Notes under the pieces: generated by a model
Database searches by the model: none
The model's input: only the letters and a program-made list of their open reading frames with translations
Told to the model about the DNA's origin: nothing
Assembly (NCBI GenBank): GCA_027065385.1
Contig: JAMOOP010000067.1
Location: 1-64,000 of the forward strand
Direction: 5' to 3'
DNA length: 64,000 nucleotides
DNA from: Campylobacteraceae bacterium
GTDB lineage: Bacteria > Campylobacterota > Campylobacteria > Campylobacterales > Sulfurovaceae
Shown here: positions 51,001 through 57,030 of the stretch, one piece after another
Numbering within the stretch: position 1 is the stretch's first letter
Layout of the letters: every line of letters begins with the position of its first letter
Program-made: the position numbers and the translations under genes

Positions 51001-52050
51001 AATTGTTTTATTATTATTGATTGAATTTAATATTAAATTGCTACCATGAGGTTGAGAGATTATAGACCAAGTTAACTTAGAAGAGTAATCTGTAGATAAG
51101 CCCTCTATTGAAATATTAAACTCCTGATTTAAAGTTGGAGAGTTAGAATAAACAATTGTAGCATCTGATAAACTAAAAGAATTATTTGTTGGTGGATTAT
51201 TTCCACTCCCTCCACCATTTCCACCAAAACCACTACTACTCCCACTATTATTTTCACCCACAAAAATTGAATTATTAATCCTCTCAATAGGATTTTTATC
51301 ATTTTTAATACTATCCAAAAAATCAATAGCTATTGATACACTATTTGAACTATCTGTAATATTAGTTAGGATTTTAATGGAAGCCAAATAAGCGGGGTCA
51401 TTTTCAGGAAAATCATTATTAACTACATTAGTTTTAGTACCCAAAAGTGTTATAAACTTTAATGCAACCTCTACTTTATTACTAATATAATCTTGTCGTT
51501 TTTGTGCAATAGATAACTCTTGGGTTGTAAGATTGGGAAAATTTTCTGACGATAGTTCAATAGTTAGAGAAGTTTCCATAAAATCTGATACCATATCTGA
51601 ACGACTATTACCACTATCTAAATATTTTGTCCAATGCTTGATTCCATCCGTGTCTCCTGCTTTACCTAAAGAATTTTTATAGATAGCCTCTACAAACTCT
51701 TTGTTGGTCATATTACTATATGTCGATATAAAAGTTGGGTGTTTTACAAAATTAGATGAAATTTCTTTTAAAACTATAGAGAGACTCTTACTACCATGTA
51801 AAGCTCTATTTTTCCAAAAATTTAGACCATCTATATCTGGAGCTCTATTAAAATAAGCAATATAAAGTCCTGATATTTTTTCTTCTAATTTAAGATTTCT
51901 TTTGTTATATTCACAAATAGCTATATTTTGCTTTTCTAAATTTAAATTTGAAGAAATATTTTTTTCTACAGAAAAAGCATAAGAATTTAAACTAAAAATA
52001 TAAAACCCAACTAAAATAATAAAGCGTAAAATTGATAGATTTAATTTTAT
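34843..52050 (-). CDS. Giant secreted/surface multidomain protein (~5735 aa with extended N-terminus): signal peptide - DUF4214 - S8 subtilase - CarboxypepD_reg/PKD - helical region - Ig/HYR - 9 cadherin-like - Fn3 - 7 capped LRR cassettes - right-handed beta-helix
   Basis: ORF track gives 34843..51711; the same frame is open to 52059. Subtilase: IGVIDEGFYQ (Asp), HGTGVCGTLVG (His), ATGND (Asn), GTSASAPVVTGVASL (Ser). Other domains recognised by repeat pattern. Confidence 0.85.
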   Translation of the reverse strand: MKLNLSILRFIILVGFYIFSLNSYAFSVEKNISSNLNLEKQNIAICEYNKRNLKLEEKISGLYIAYFNRAPDIDGLNFWKNRALHGSKSLSIVLKEISSNFVKHPTFISTYSNMTNKEFVEAIYKNSLGKAGDTDGIKHWTKYLDSGNSRSDMVSDFMETSLTIELSSENFPNLTTQELSIAQKRQDYISNKVEVALKFITLLGTKTNVVNNDFPENDPAYLASIKILTNITDSSNSVSIAIDFLDSIKNDKNPIERINNSIFVGENNSGSSSGFGGNGGGSGNNPPTNNSFSLSDATIVYSNSPTLNQEFNISIEGLSTDYSSKLTWSIISQPHGSNLILNSINNNKTINLTPTIKGKYTLQVINEKNKKRVEKFTIYEIFTFDEKQIEGNDGSKDIETLQGVIKNQYWVYSRSLSENEIRNIVSKYSSFSIKGWNTINGLLIETDDKKSIELLKFIKGIASVDKRAYAGNKIKKIFSYTIPPNYTSKFNDGGDNWHLESIDIKKAWEYTTGNKDITIGVIDEGFYQHQDLENKFKKNLFSEKKSTHGTGVCGTLVGNPKKKDGVLGINWNSKLIVNVISQFEPESIKFDNSRTSDCSIDTPIKYTQLLESDSSIKLVNNSWGCMDNHYIWNGDTLGSEEVGFEQTRTYRKTAEVYNNILHIWATGNDGRDAKTQNGSLHLDENKNLNKLDNVIIVGAITLNEKFTLKKLTDYSDYGETVDIVAPTEFKSTKGENTYYSTNFREYGLGDRKGFDGTSASAPVVTGVASLIFSLNPNFTAKEVKSILINSATEYVKERYVVIYGKKTLVKLKHPIPILNAGNALKLAQDIIDGNLIYINHTLPNPFLSNIKLDFMVSSSFKLQSSHFKIEHTIDGKTWESKDEKTSSTEYSFFHNQNYKSYKISGTCKLKNKKTDYEVNAKIENTSFPVYEVLVTIKDKDTNDHLDHHTEVTLEKIGSKEEVSKYPYTPIADDGTIRLYFTNKNSSYKLHIKSNGYQEKTVLFRADKKNIDVNLIPLTSTKVGGLIGQINDTLSKEAIPNVTLKIFETNTDKILASTTTDIYGNYQIINIPLLNKKSEEIKEYTLNIKAENYFEKNITGIILDNRFEQNQDVELEKITKFIANAGEDQTVKEGETIRLDASNSIAKNALFIVSYIWKEGDTVLSNNATFTKDNFSIGKHIITLEITDNMGNKATDIVNIVVTPKDIDSTEPVKKGGFEISSDDSKIIIDTSRSLNYGLLSREDFNTASIEVLLKKTKMLQRQEAFFDIKNAINPFKDGMKSRTEFSYADLDYTDTAKKEYVLYTEFDRFSKPALMNGGTLFSIVLDTMSSGKGKKLFGKLSKKIDKIIENVKKAKESIKEWNNIARDKLEVINIFATLADNKKVKDISKKLLSHSDDIDDFLNTITVAPSKIIQGENKALPAFFARVYKIDKLSLSDFSDLINQGKGKEYAKTIATEIMLKQLLGKIVSDGYFYYPKDLNSLSAISIIANAEVGNSDKYHKKSTAQLARIFARIMLKHDGISQENRQIAKYASKIIFLNSSAKIYSIIKKDMSEIKDMVSLSSSIDKLYTQVQKIDNKMIMAYTKNMILEVVKESADDLSNILSEFSARIASYAIPANGLARVIIDLSKIANTGGKFAYDFITAPRVVPFTIEKYNEINFPFSADYLKYSFLLYPDGLNIYDNYSDNRYSYESYFLYGNAPKGKFIPYNVNNRDATLAISGVTYSYEMQIGNYGKIGENITKEIYASYKHTNLLGTTFEDFANFKFHVYKYDNEMKTKSIFTSPITHVKNSYESTLKTNNTFSRYLEYDKNKNQAIRKEYDASLGIDDDLGIVSDPYEFWEHKNEDSYYYISYMDNLSELFKQDYGNQYWKNYKNNTGITHLSAGIFEVESEIDIKQPESSKIKQDIVFKESHKLFVISPVSQGYKTKIYDSAEYIPYLGLTENQQYKEGSRWFEFDKKSGIYHLCFQLNEEQKGLLSERKRDIHIVIYYRDTQKNINLNTTIYTLEKEEKKDIYKIPIDNRYFKDGKLIDKDENNNSIVIAWYDAILEEFSRYTGIEEETIIEDLHTQLKNSNTNNPKAIQKAYSYVSNLNSDNIIHFDTIVKGYSTKIDFNSGIGTIPTITLIGDNNISILKNSKYQELNATALDIEDGNLTNEIVIDSSELNTSKIGSYIVKYSVKDSDGNEANVTRTVNVIDKKECQNSAIPPNGLFTITTIWQNQKASLLTTNPLMQEQSKSCTSYNIGSGELTLDEVYQGHYAIEVNPTNLASIDSSNLPDIVTVTINTPTGTRVYKKEIKTKEDYNLGHIADIFISRADPTKPATVETVPTQTSLPTAGGSGGYGGEYQFVSGGGASWSSYHPNSLGSSVTTINEIRNIEKEMCVENAKSCGCIPCEYRVLTFLNQAQLGGAIAGAKYRIYKASDFGKKEIEYLYEGETTIGTDIDSSGIIYLPVVLEGRVAQTADEITFMQKIAGYDGDFIMEVMGGVDIDANSDFEMDSDYTPLKGTIHAIVSKEELLRDEYKVNILTELSFEVSKDLLGANYDRYGVDDRLNGIAKSVLIEKLYPKSANPLGRDDILYWLASANRNWLVKDYTSQLLPIIQKAYRGEDLSADAESFIYAKPSTTSNPKPILGATWVQVSEDTVGAYELGKVKVLSEGSSAISSYEIVSQDSIFEIDNSGVVSLKAGESLDYEVQNQYDILLKASNSSGESRPVKFRVIVSDIVDSPIFTEFKDGHIAEDATVGAYVGQVVFASNKGAITGYTIGGTNKDEFTIDESGKIFVASGADLDFEKYRVKHIEVTALSDSGNSRPQRITIFIDDVLDVPSITPKEVHIAEDVVGGSLITQLDIASPIAVDSVTVVGEYHDIFDITTDGKLSLATNATLDYETKRDYIFSVVATNANGTSRPASIHVVVDNKLDVPVLSATSAEVDFEASVGHAVVQVGVTNQGLSAIKSYQLTGVGSDNFEIDSSGIITISATQHLVDYQFSTLNMVVTATNEHGTSQPQRVSIYVKSNRPLLGQLNTYVDENALEGTSLNAIPIISTATPIISMRLEGSGSENFVIENDGTIKVKAGADIDFEKRTAYDLRAYATNSAGESRSSLVHIRIYDMDDSIKIKGFSGTVYDDSEANSLVGIVHIVSLGGHTLNGFELTGDGNSNFVLGSNGELRVASNAQFNSTQTAKYHLSLVAIDESGNKSNMVYLNISVVKSLDSVPQIEEKTFRVEESVAVGDLVGSVKIVSKKRVVEQVWIEGVGSDDFEIDKNGVIKVKKALDFETQQEYNLKIYARNGLGQSLPASLHITVGNIIDDEPILTDTNLTISENVVIGTTIGKIEIKSIGSSPIKAINLSGTGAESFGVDIEGNITTTKVIDYEATKKYLLKAIATNDKAQSEAVDVNITIKNIAEIKPILYEFKGYIEENATAGRVIGTVGFATKGDSEIVSFNLTGDGAENFEIGSDGIIKVSSTAQFDEATRKYYTLALSATNQAGESDSVTLSITLTYDKTKPAKPSGLKLLDIGHNRLTIGWSDNSDNERGFNLYIDGVKQAVLDINATSYEILNLAEETSYAITLKAFNDRGESSGISIEGITDIDRSEYLKSVLKNKCGVSESNFDRYFDKDTGVYSTNIFCYNKGLTDSDLENFKALKEVKGYLRLDSNQFTNLNGLSNLKKVTSYLYLQSNKLTNVDGLINLKTVGSYLSLYNNNLTNINGLSSLTSVGNYLYLHNNKLTHLNGLYNLTHVGSYINITKNERLIDISGIQNVEGTDGKAIYIDGGNQYTTKAPKDSKFCSVKWDLRDATTNIADDMSQICDVDEDYKLSDVDKFRDTLGEKCNISSNTFYNAFNEETGIYSGNIDCSGYAYWSKGNFDSEKLKSFIVLKEITGDLNLRYNKIVNLDGLSNLEKVGRNFYLEYNEINSSNGLSKLSNVTSTFTLHHNLLINLDGLHNLKSIGGGFGLSSNKLVNIDGLSNLTTVDGTLNLSYNKLTNIDGLNSLTSVGTLSLYKNQLLNIDGLANLKTINGYLDLYDNNLTNVNGLSNLTTVKYDLRLYNNKLINLNGLSNLTSLRYLKIYNNENLTDISEIQNLEGIDGKLLYIDGGNQYTTKAPKDSKFCSVKWDLRDATTNIADDMNQICDMGEDYKLSDVDNFRDTLGEKCNILSSVFYNRFDEDTGIYNGNIDCSGYAYWSKGNFDSEKLKSFIVLKEITGDLNLRYNKIVNLDGLSNLEKVGRNFYLEYNEINSTNGLSKLSNVTSTFTLHHNLLINLDGLYNLKSIGWVLGLSNNILVNIDGLSNLTTVDGTLNLSYNKLTNIDGLNSLTSVGTLSLYKNQLLNIDGLANLKTVNGYLDLYDNNLTNVNGLSNLTTIKYDLRLYNNKLINLNGLSNLTSLRYLKIYNNENLKNISGIQNIVGTNGKLIFIDKDQYTTKAPKDSDFCSVTWDLRDKDGNIPDDMTQVCDMEGVELSDADKLRNVLGDKCGISSSTFYDHYDAETGVYNTDISCREKALTSEDLLNFKGLKEVRGYLDLYHNQLTNVDGLSNLKKVTKYFYLYQNQLENIDGLSNLEFVGSSLYLQNNKLTNVNGLSKLTTVGGLYLYYNQLENVDGLSSLVQINNSLSLYHNQLTNIDGLRNITTIKGNLELQINKLTNVDGLSSLTTVGYSLNLQDNQLTNLNGLSNLTTISRYYLYIQKNPTLTDISGIKNLKAKKGKYLYIDANQYTTKADKDSNFCSQTWDLRDKDGNIADDMTQICVSDTAYTPTDVDKFRDILGTKCGVPSSSFYNNFDEETGVYNTNLNCYNRGLTSENLLNFKALKEVKGYFYLYQNQLTNVDGLINLKKVTNTFYLQNNKLENVDGLNSLESIGSSFHLNNNLLTNLNGLSSLKTARNLYFYSNKLENIDGLSSLTSSGSIDFSRNKLQNLNGLTNLSIVNGSINIYINSTLTNIAGLSNINGTEGQTLYIDLDQYTTKANENLKFCSTTWNLRTYNGDIDDNMSLVCGAGEDISDDQKFKNLMEEKCSVSYSQFDEKFDATTGVFDGSLDCSYSGMSSDELSLFSRIKKVKGSFSLNNNDFTNIDGLSNLVEVEGYLYLQNSNIENIDGLSSLTKVLGDFDISGNSITNLDALSSLINIRGRLKIYHNSSLADISGISNIFAVDGDKIYIDTTHSYTTKATDSSDFCSARWDIYGVGGNIDDNISLVCDGTIYQATTHNRLRDILGRRCSIDSLTFYSNYDEELGKYSGDIACSLVSDKDINDFEALLEVDGDFAIEDSSITKLDGIIRLKKITGSLSIQNNSELIDIYGLSNIEGIADKRLTIDDATQYTTKADGYKSFCETGWNIYQGSSNISDNMESLCTDTINSVEEIISALSSGESNIVVKNGTYTVSKELDLKTDGMTFRGESKEGTIIQADTSKDCIDLFYVGANYVTVSNITLKQNPNCNNTTFVTAKHHHITLRDSILYGSNNMFTVYFAGGDSDPLEMIENGNLDHHNQVINNEIFTNNNGNDVLSFSLQKDGVVSGNILHSGLIALYLDRNVSCFDNIMNNSVSQGIFLSLPSYNVTIKNNTIKNPKSAGIKVARQVDHNDEDGNLRTPLSHRSTNIYIKDNNITDSRLHGIEINNLADSNISGNYIENSDFSGIYLYYSDRLHIANNNIIDANMVAGGERETLYEDWNTAWDSGIYLEQHITDSIIENNIVNSRGDFTQWGVAINHNWEGNSGSTIRNNRFLGEFVNEKVYIGDSDNVEEGN
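36015..41290 (-). repeat. Segment encoding seven tandem LRR cassettes with Cys-containing caps at both ends
   Basis: Each cassette: N-cap (e.g. KCGVSESNFDRYFDKDTGVYSTNIFC), n x ~22-aa LRR (LxLxxNxLxNxxGLsnLt), C-cap (e.g. YTTKAPKDSKFCSVKWDLRDATTNIADDMSQIC). Confidence 0.85.
38690..40620 (-). repeat. Recent in-frame tandem duplication, period 966 bp (322 codons)
   Basis: Anchors 39481/40447 and 39061/40027 are offset by exactly 966; at least 131 bp identical (39061-39191 vs 40027-40157). Confidence 0.85.
41560..44165 (-). repeat. Segment encoding nine ~95-aa cadherin-like repeats
   Basis: Recurrent pattern V/I-x-E-D/N-x-x-x-G...FxID-x-xGxI-x-V...LDFE...Y-L-x-x-x-A-T-N-x-x-G-x-S-R-P...D-x-x-D-x-P. 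Confidence 0.75.
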
Positions 52051-52055
52051 ATTAT

Positions 52056-52081
52056 CCCCCTAATATAAATATATTATATCA
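52056..52081 (-). promoter_or_regulatory. Extended -10 promoter (TGATATAAT) and RBS (AGGGGG) for the giant gene
   Basis: Minus strand ...TGATATAATATATTTATATTAGGGGGATAATATAAAATTA; -10 at 52073-52081, G-run 5 nt before codon 52050-52048. Confidence 0.55.
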
Positions 52082-52149
52082 AAACATAACTATATTTTAA
52101 GTTACTATTACAAATTACTTATATTTTTTAAGGGATATTAAAAAAATTA

Positions 52150-53475
52150 TTATTGCACACCTATCTGATAATACTTAAATCCAATTTTTTCTAAACTATC
52201 TCTATTGTACTGATTTCTTCCATCAAAAATTATAGAATTTTTAAGTCTTTTTGCCATCTCTTCAAAATCGGGAGAGCGAAACTCTTTCCACTCTGTAAGT
52301 AAGATTAAAGCATCAGCTCCATTTAGAGCTGTATATTTACTATCTACATACTCTACACTGCTATTACCCTTTAGATAGAAATTTTCAGCCTCATCTCTTG
52401 CCTTTGGGTCGTAGGCTTTAACTTTAGCTCCTCTTTTAGTTAACTCATTGATTACTACTATAGAACTAGCCTCTCTCATATCATCTGTTTCAGGTTTAAA
52501 TGCTAATCCCCAAATTCCAAAAACTTTACCCTCTAAATTCTCACCAAACTCTTTAATTACTTTATCCGAAATAACTCTTTTTTGTGCAAAGTTTACCTCT
52601 TCTACTGCATCTAATAGTTTTGGAATATATCCATAATCTTTAGAGGTTTTAGCTAATGCTTGAACATCTTTTGGGAAACATGAACCACCATATCCACACC
52701 CAGGGTAGATAAATGAGTAACCAATTCTACTATCACTTCCAATTCCATGACGCACTTGATTTACATCAGCTCCAACTCTTTCACAGATATTTGCTATCTC
52801 ATTCATAAATGATATTTTAGTGGCTAACATTGCATTGGCTGTATATTTTGTCATTTCAGCCGAACGAACATCCATAGCTATAAATCTATCATGACTTCTT
52901 GTAAATGGAGCATATAACTCTCTCATAATATCAACTGCCTCACTACTATTAGCACCAATTACAACTCTATCAGGCTTCATAAAGTCATTTATAGCATCAC
53001 CCTCTTTTAAAAATTCAGGGTTTGATATAACATCAAAAGTTAAATCACTTCCTCTTTTATCTAGTTCATTTTGAATAGTCTCTCTTACTTTATCGGCAGT
53101 TCCAACGGGTACTGTACTCTTATCAACTACAAAAGTGTGATGCTTCATATTCTCTCCAATAGATTTAGCTACTGCTAAAACATACTGTAAATCTGCACTC
53201 CCATCTTCTCCCATTGGAGTACCGACTGCTATAAAACAGATATTAGAGTTATCTAGTGCCTCTATTATATTGGTGGTAAAATTAAGAGTTCCTTTTTTAT
53301 AATTTTCTAATACCATCTTTTCTAATCTTGGCTCATATATTGGAACAACTCCCTTTTTTAAAGAGTCAACTTTTTTTTCATCTATATCAACACATATAAC
53401 ACTATTTCCCATCTCTGCAAAACATGTTCCACTCACTAATCCTACATAACCTGTACCTATTACGCTTATTTTCAC
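52150..53475 (-). CDS. ugd: UDP-glucose 6-dehydrogenase
   Basis: [30 protein letters not shown]...[18 protein letters not shown]. Confidence 0.95.
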   Translation of the reverse strand: MKISVIGTGYVGLVSGTCFAEMGNSVICVDIDEKKVDSLKKGVVPIYEPRLEKMVLENYKKGTLNFTTNIIEALDNSNICFIAVGTPMGEDGSADLQYVLAVAKSIGENMKHHTFVVDKSTVPVGTADKVRETIQNELDKRGSDLTFDVISNPEFLKEGDAINDFMKPDRVVIGANSSEAVDIMRELYAPFTRSHDRFIAMDVRSAEMTKYTANAMLATKISFMNEIANICERVGADVNQVRHGIGSDSRIGYSFIYPGCGYGGSCFPKDVQALAKTSKDYGYIPKLLDAVEEVNFAQKRVISDKVIKEFGENLEGKVFGIWGLAFKPETDDMREASSIVVINELTKRGAKVKAYDPKARDEAENFYLKGNSSVEYVDSKYTALNGADALILLTEWKEFRSPDFEEMAKRLKNSIIFDGRNQYNRDSLEKIGFKYYQIGVQ

Positions 53476-54671
53476 CTATATACTCCACAAAAATCAATTA
53501 CTTTCTTACTATTATCTATTTTAATATCTTCAAACTCTCTATGAGCTACTAAAAAAATAATAATATCAGCCTCTTTAATAGCTTTATCGTATTTTACTAT
53601 ATTAAACTCATTAAATGATTTAATATTAGGTTCAACTGCTAAAATATTTAAACCACTTTCAATAAGCTCTCGTGTTACATATAGTGCTGGAGACTCTCTT
53701 AAATCATCAATATTAGGCTTAAAAGCTAAACCCATACATGCAATTTTTACTTCTTTTCCACTCTCTTTTTCAAAAACTAAAGCCTTATTTTTAATTTTTT
53801 CTATAACCCATTGTGTCTTATATAGGTTTACCTCTCTAGCTCTTTTTATAATCTTAGCATCACCCTCTCCTGCATGGACAATAAACCAAGGGTCAACAGC
53901 AATACAGTGTCCCCCCACCCCTGCACTAGGTTTTAATATATTAACTCTTGGGTGTCTATTAGTTAGTGATATAAGTTCCCAAACATCAATATTAAATTTG
54001 TCACATAAAATAGATAATTCATTAGCAAAAGCAATATTTACATCTCTAAAAGAGTTCTCTGTAAGTTTTGCCATTTCAGCAGTTTTAGCATTAGTTGATA
54101 GAACTTCACCTTTTACAAATGTTTTATAAAACTCTACTGTTTTTTCTGTAGCTTTAGGAGTTAAACCACCAACTATTCTATCATTTTCAACTAACTCTCT
54201 CATAATTTGACCAGGTAATACTCTCTCTGGACAGTGGGCAATATATATTTTAGTTGTATCAACTCCCTCTTCTTTTAAGATATTTTCTATTTTATTAGTT
54301 GTTCCAACTGGTGAAGTTGACTCTAATATTACAATATTTCCATTTTTTAAATATGGAGCTATAGCCCTTGTAGCATCTAAAACAAAATCTATATTGGGAA
54401 TAAATCCTTTATAAAAAGGTGTTGGAACTGCTATAATAAATATATCAGCCTCAATAGGCTTAATATCTGCTACTAAATACCCACTATTAACTGCTGACCT
54501 AACAAAAGTGTCTAAAACAGGTTCAACAATATGTATCTCTCCACGATTAATTGTATCTACTGTAGATTTAACTACATCTACTCCATGAATTTGATAACCT
54601 CTATTGGCAAGTAGTGATGCTGTAGGTAGTCCAATATATCCCAATCCCATTACACATATTTTTTTTTTCAT
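53472..54671 (-). CDS. wecC: Nucleotide-sugar dehydrogenase (UDP-N-acetyl-D-mannosamine dehydrogenase type)
   Basis: [29 protein letters not shown]...[15 protein letters not shown]...RESPALYV. Confidence 0.85.
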   Translation of the reverse strand: MKKKICVMGLGYIGLPTASLLANRGYQIHGVDVVKSTVDTINRGEIHIVEPVLDTFVRSAVNSGYLVADIKPIEADIFIIAVPTPFYKGFIPNIDFVLDATRAIAPYLKNGNIVILESTSPVGTTNKIENILKEEGVDTTKIYIAHCPERVLPGQIMRELVENDRIVGGLTPKATEKTVEFYKTFVKGEVLSTNAKTAEMAKLTENSFRDVNIAFANELSILCDKFNIDVWELISLTNRHPRVNILKPSAGVGGHCIAVDPWFIVHAGEGDAKIIKRAREVNLYKTQWVIEKIKNKALVFEKESGKEVKIACMGLAFKPNIDDLRESPALYVTRELIESGLNILAVEPNIKSFNEFNIVKYDKAIKEADIIIFLVAHREFEDIKIDNSKKVIDFCGVYR

Positions 54672-54711
54672 TATTAAAACTTCTTATTTATTTTTATTTT
54701 ATTATGTGAAA

Positions 54712-55962
54712 TTATACGGCTTTTTTCTTTAATGAAACTAAACCCTCTTTTTTACTAACTACATCTTTAAATATGTCTAACATATTATGAGCCAATATCT
54801 TTCTATCAAAATTTTTAGCTAATTTTAAACAACCTTTTTTACAAAGACTATATAACTTTTTATTATTTTTCAATTTATAAACCTTATCAATAAAATCAGT
54901 CTCATTTTCAGGTTCATAACAAACCCCTGCACCATATTTTTCTATAATCTTTTTAGCTTGACCCTCTACACCTAAAAGTGTGGGTTTTTGCATAGCTGAT
55001 GCTTCAAAAATTTTAGATGGTATAACACTTTTAAAAGTATCTGATTTCTTTAAAGGGGCTAAAGATACATCGATAATAGATAGATATTGTGGAACTTTCT
55101 CTTTTGGGATAGAGTCTAAAAATGTAATATTTTTTAAATTTAACTCTTTTGATAATTTAACAACAATATCTTTCATAGCCCCATTACCTATAAATAGAAA
55201 ATGAATACTCCTATCATCTATTTTTGATATACTCTTTACAATAAAATCTAAACTGTGTGCCATACCATGAGTACCTATATAGCCTATAATAAATTTATTT
55301 TCTAAATTTAACTCTTTTATTAGAGTTTTATCTTTATCTTTTATATTAAATAGTTTAAGATTAGAACCATTTGTGACTACTGATATTTTATTAGAATTTA
55401 TCCCTCTTGATATTAAATTATCTCTAAATGCATCAGTAACAACTACTACTCTACTACTATCTCTATATAATCCAAGTTCAATCTTTTCTAAAAATTCAAG
55501 TGTCTTTTTATGTTTAATAGCACCGACACTCTGTATAGACTCTGGCCATATATCTCTAAGTTCAAATATCCAAGGTTTATGTTTTATTTTACTTAAAGCG
55601 TAAGCACTCCATGTTGTAAAAAATTGTGGAGAGGTTGCAATAATTATATCTGCATTTTGAGATAATCCAGCCCAAAATGAGCTAAAGGCAAAAGAGAAAT
55701 AATCAAGTACTCTTCTTGTAAAACCTATATTAGAACTTATATAACTCCAAACTCTAATAACCTCTATACCATCTATATTCTCTTTTTGATATAATCTATT
55801 TTTATATCCACTATAAACCTTTCCATCTGGAAAATTTGGAACACAAGTAATTATAGTAATCTCAACACCTTTTTTTATCCACTCTTGACAATGTTCATAA
55901 GTCCGTGTAGCTGGTGCATTAACCTCTGGGGGAAAATTGTCTGTTATAAATAGTATTTTCAT
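54712..55962 (-). CDS. Glycosyltransferase family 4 (WbuB-like)
   Basis: NFPPEVNAPATRTYEHCQEW; FIIGYIGTHGMAHSLDFIV; C-terminal E-rich donor site PSKIFEASAMQKP. Confidence 0.87.
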   Translation of the reverse strand: MKILFITDNFPPEVNAPATRTYEHCQEWIKKGVEITIITCVPNFPDGKVYSGYKNRLYQKENIDGIEVIRVWSYISSNIGFTRRVLDYFSFAFSSFWAGLSQNADIIIATSPQFFTTWSAYALSKIKHKPWIFELRDIWPESIQSVGAIKHKKTLEFLEKIELGLYRDSSRVVVVTDAFRDNLISRGINSNKISVVTNGSNLKLFNIKDKDKTLIKELNLENKFIIGYIGTHGMAHSLDFIVKSISKIDDRSIHFLFIGNGAMKDIVVKLSKELNLKNITFLDSIPKEKVPQYLSIIDVSLAPLKKSDTFKSVIPSKIFEASAMQKPTLLGVEGQAKKIIEKYGAGVCYEPENETDFIDKVYKLKNNKKLYSLCKKGCLKLAKNFDRKILAHNMLDIFKDVVSKKEGLVSLKKKAV

Positions 55963-55965
55963 CTT

Positions 55966-57021
55966 TTATTCTTTTATTTTAAATTTTTCAAGCTCTTTTT
56001 CAAAACTTTTTAAATATCTATCGATATTATTTTTGGTTAATACTATTCCAAAATCATTTGGAATATTGATATTTTTTCTATTAGAAATTTTATTAGCAAG
56101 GAGTTTTCCAATATATGGATAGAAGTGGTCATCATCAGGATAATTTTGTAGATTTTTAGTAATACTATTAATTGTCATAAAGTGATAAACCTCTCCAAAT
56201 ATATTAACCATATCTTTTAACCAACTCTTAAAATCCTCTAATCTATCTCCTTTTTTTATCATAGAGACTAATAGATTGGCACTAATGGGTGAAGTAAAAA
56301 TTATAAATTTTGTATTTGGGTTACTCTTTTTTAATCGTTTTAATATTCCTATATAATCTGGATTTTTCTGATAGTTCTCTAATAAAAAACTATCAATATG
56401 TATCTTTAGATGTTTTTTATAAGCTCTTATTCTCTCATTTTCTGATACTCTAGGTCTAAATTTAATATTATTTCTACTGTAGTATATAGGAGATTTTTTA
56501 GATATATTAGCCTCTATATTTTCAATAGATTTTTTTAAAGTATCTAATGAGAATAACATTATATATCTATATAAAAATCTCTTTGTATTAGATATATAGT
56601 GGTCTGGATTTTTAAATTTAATATCTTTTGGCTTTTTTGTATTATAAAAATCTGCTCCAATAATAATGTATTTAAAGTCTCCTCCATGTGACTCTTTAGC
56701 AAACTCTATATATCTCTCATACTCAAATGGATATATACTATCTAAGGCATAGTTATAAATATTCATATTATAAAAATCATTTTGATTAATAAAGGTTGTT
56801 CTACTACTTCCAATAAGAAGCCCATCATATCTTCTTAATCCACTAAAATAGACCATATTACTCTTCTGCTGTCTCTCATTAAAAGGGAATTGGAACTGAT
56901 TTAAACTATTTTTATGGGAAAAGCTCCAATGTGGGTCTATAATATAATTTATAACTCCTATAATAGATACAAATAGAAATAAAAAAGCTATATATACTAC
57001 AATCCATTTTTTAGCACTCAT
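55966..57021 (-). CDS. Membrane-anchored SGNH-like protein (AlgJ/AlgX-type partner of MBOAT)
   Basis: N-terminal TM; GLLIGSSRTTFINQ (GxS block) and YPDDDHFYPYIGKLLA (DxxH block). Confidence 0.65.
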   Translation of the reverse strand: MSAKKWIVVYIAFLFLFVSIIGVINYIIDPHWSFSHKNSLNQFQFPFNERQQKSNMVYFSGLRRYDGLLIGSSRTTFINQNDFYNMNIYNYALDSIYPFEYERYIEFAKESHGGDFKYIIIGADFYNTKKPKDIKFKNPDHYISNTKRFLYRYIMLFSLDTLKKSIENIEANISKKSPIYYSRNNIKFRPRVSENERIRAYKKHLKIHIDSFLLENYQKNPDYIGILKRLKKSNPNTKFIIFTSPISANLLVSMIKKGDRLEDFKSWLKDMVNIFGEVYHFMTINSITKNLQNYPDDDHFYPYIGKLLANKISNRKNINIPNDFGIVLTKNNIDRYLKSFEKELEKFKIKE

Positions 57022-57030
57022 AAATATCTC

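Noticed and set aside
51129-51326. Minus-strand 65-aa ORF overlapping the giant gene in another frame
   Set aside because: Composition reflects the Gly/Ser-Asn linker read out of frame; no independent support.
53472-53475. Overlap of the wecC-like and ugd ORFs as a possible gene fusion
   Set aside because: A 4-nt overlap is ordinary operon packing; both dehydrogenases have complete N- and C-terminal domains.
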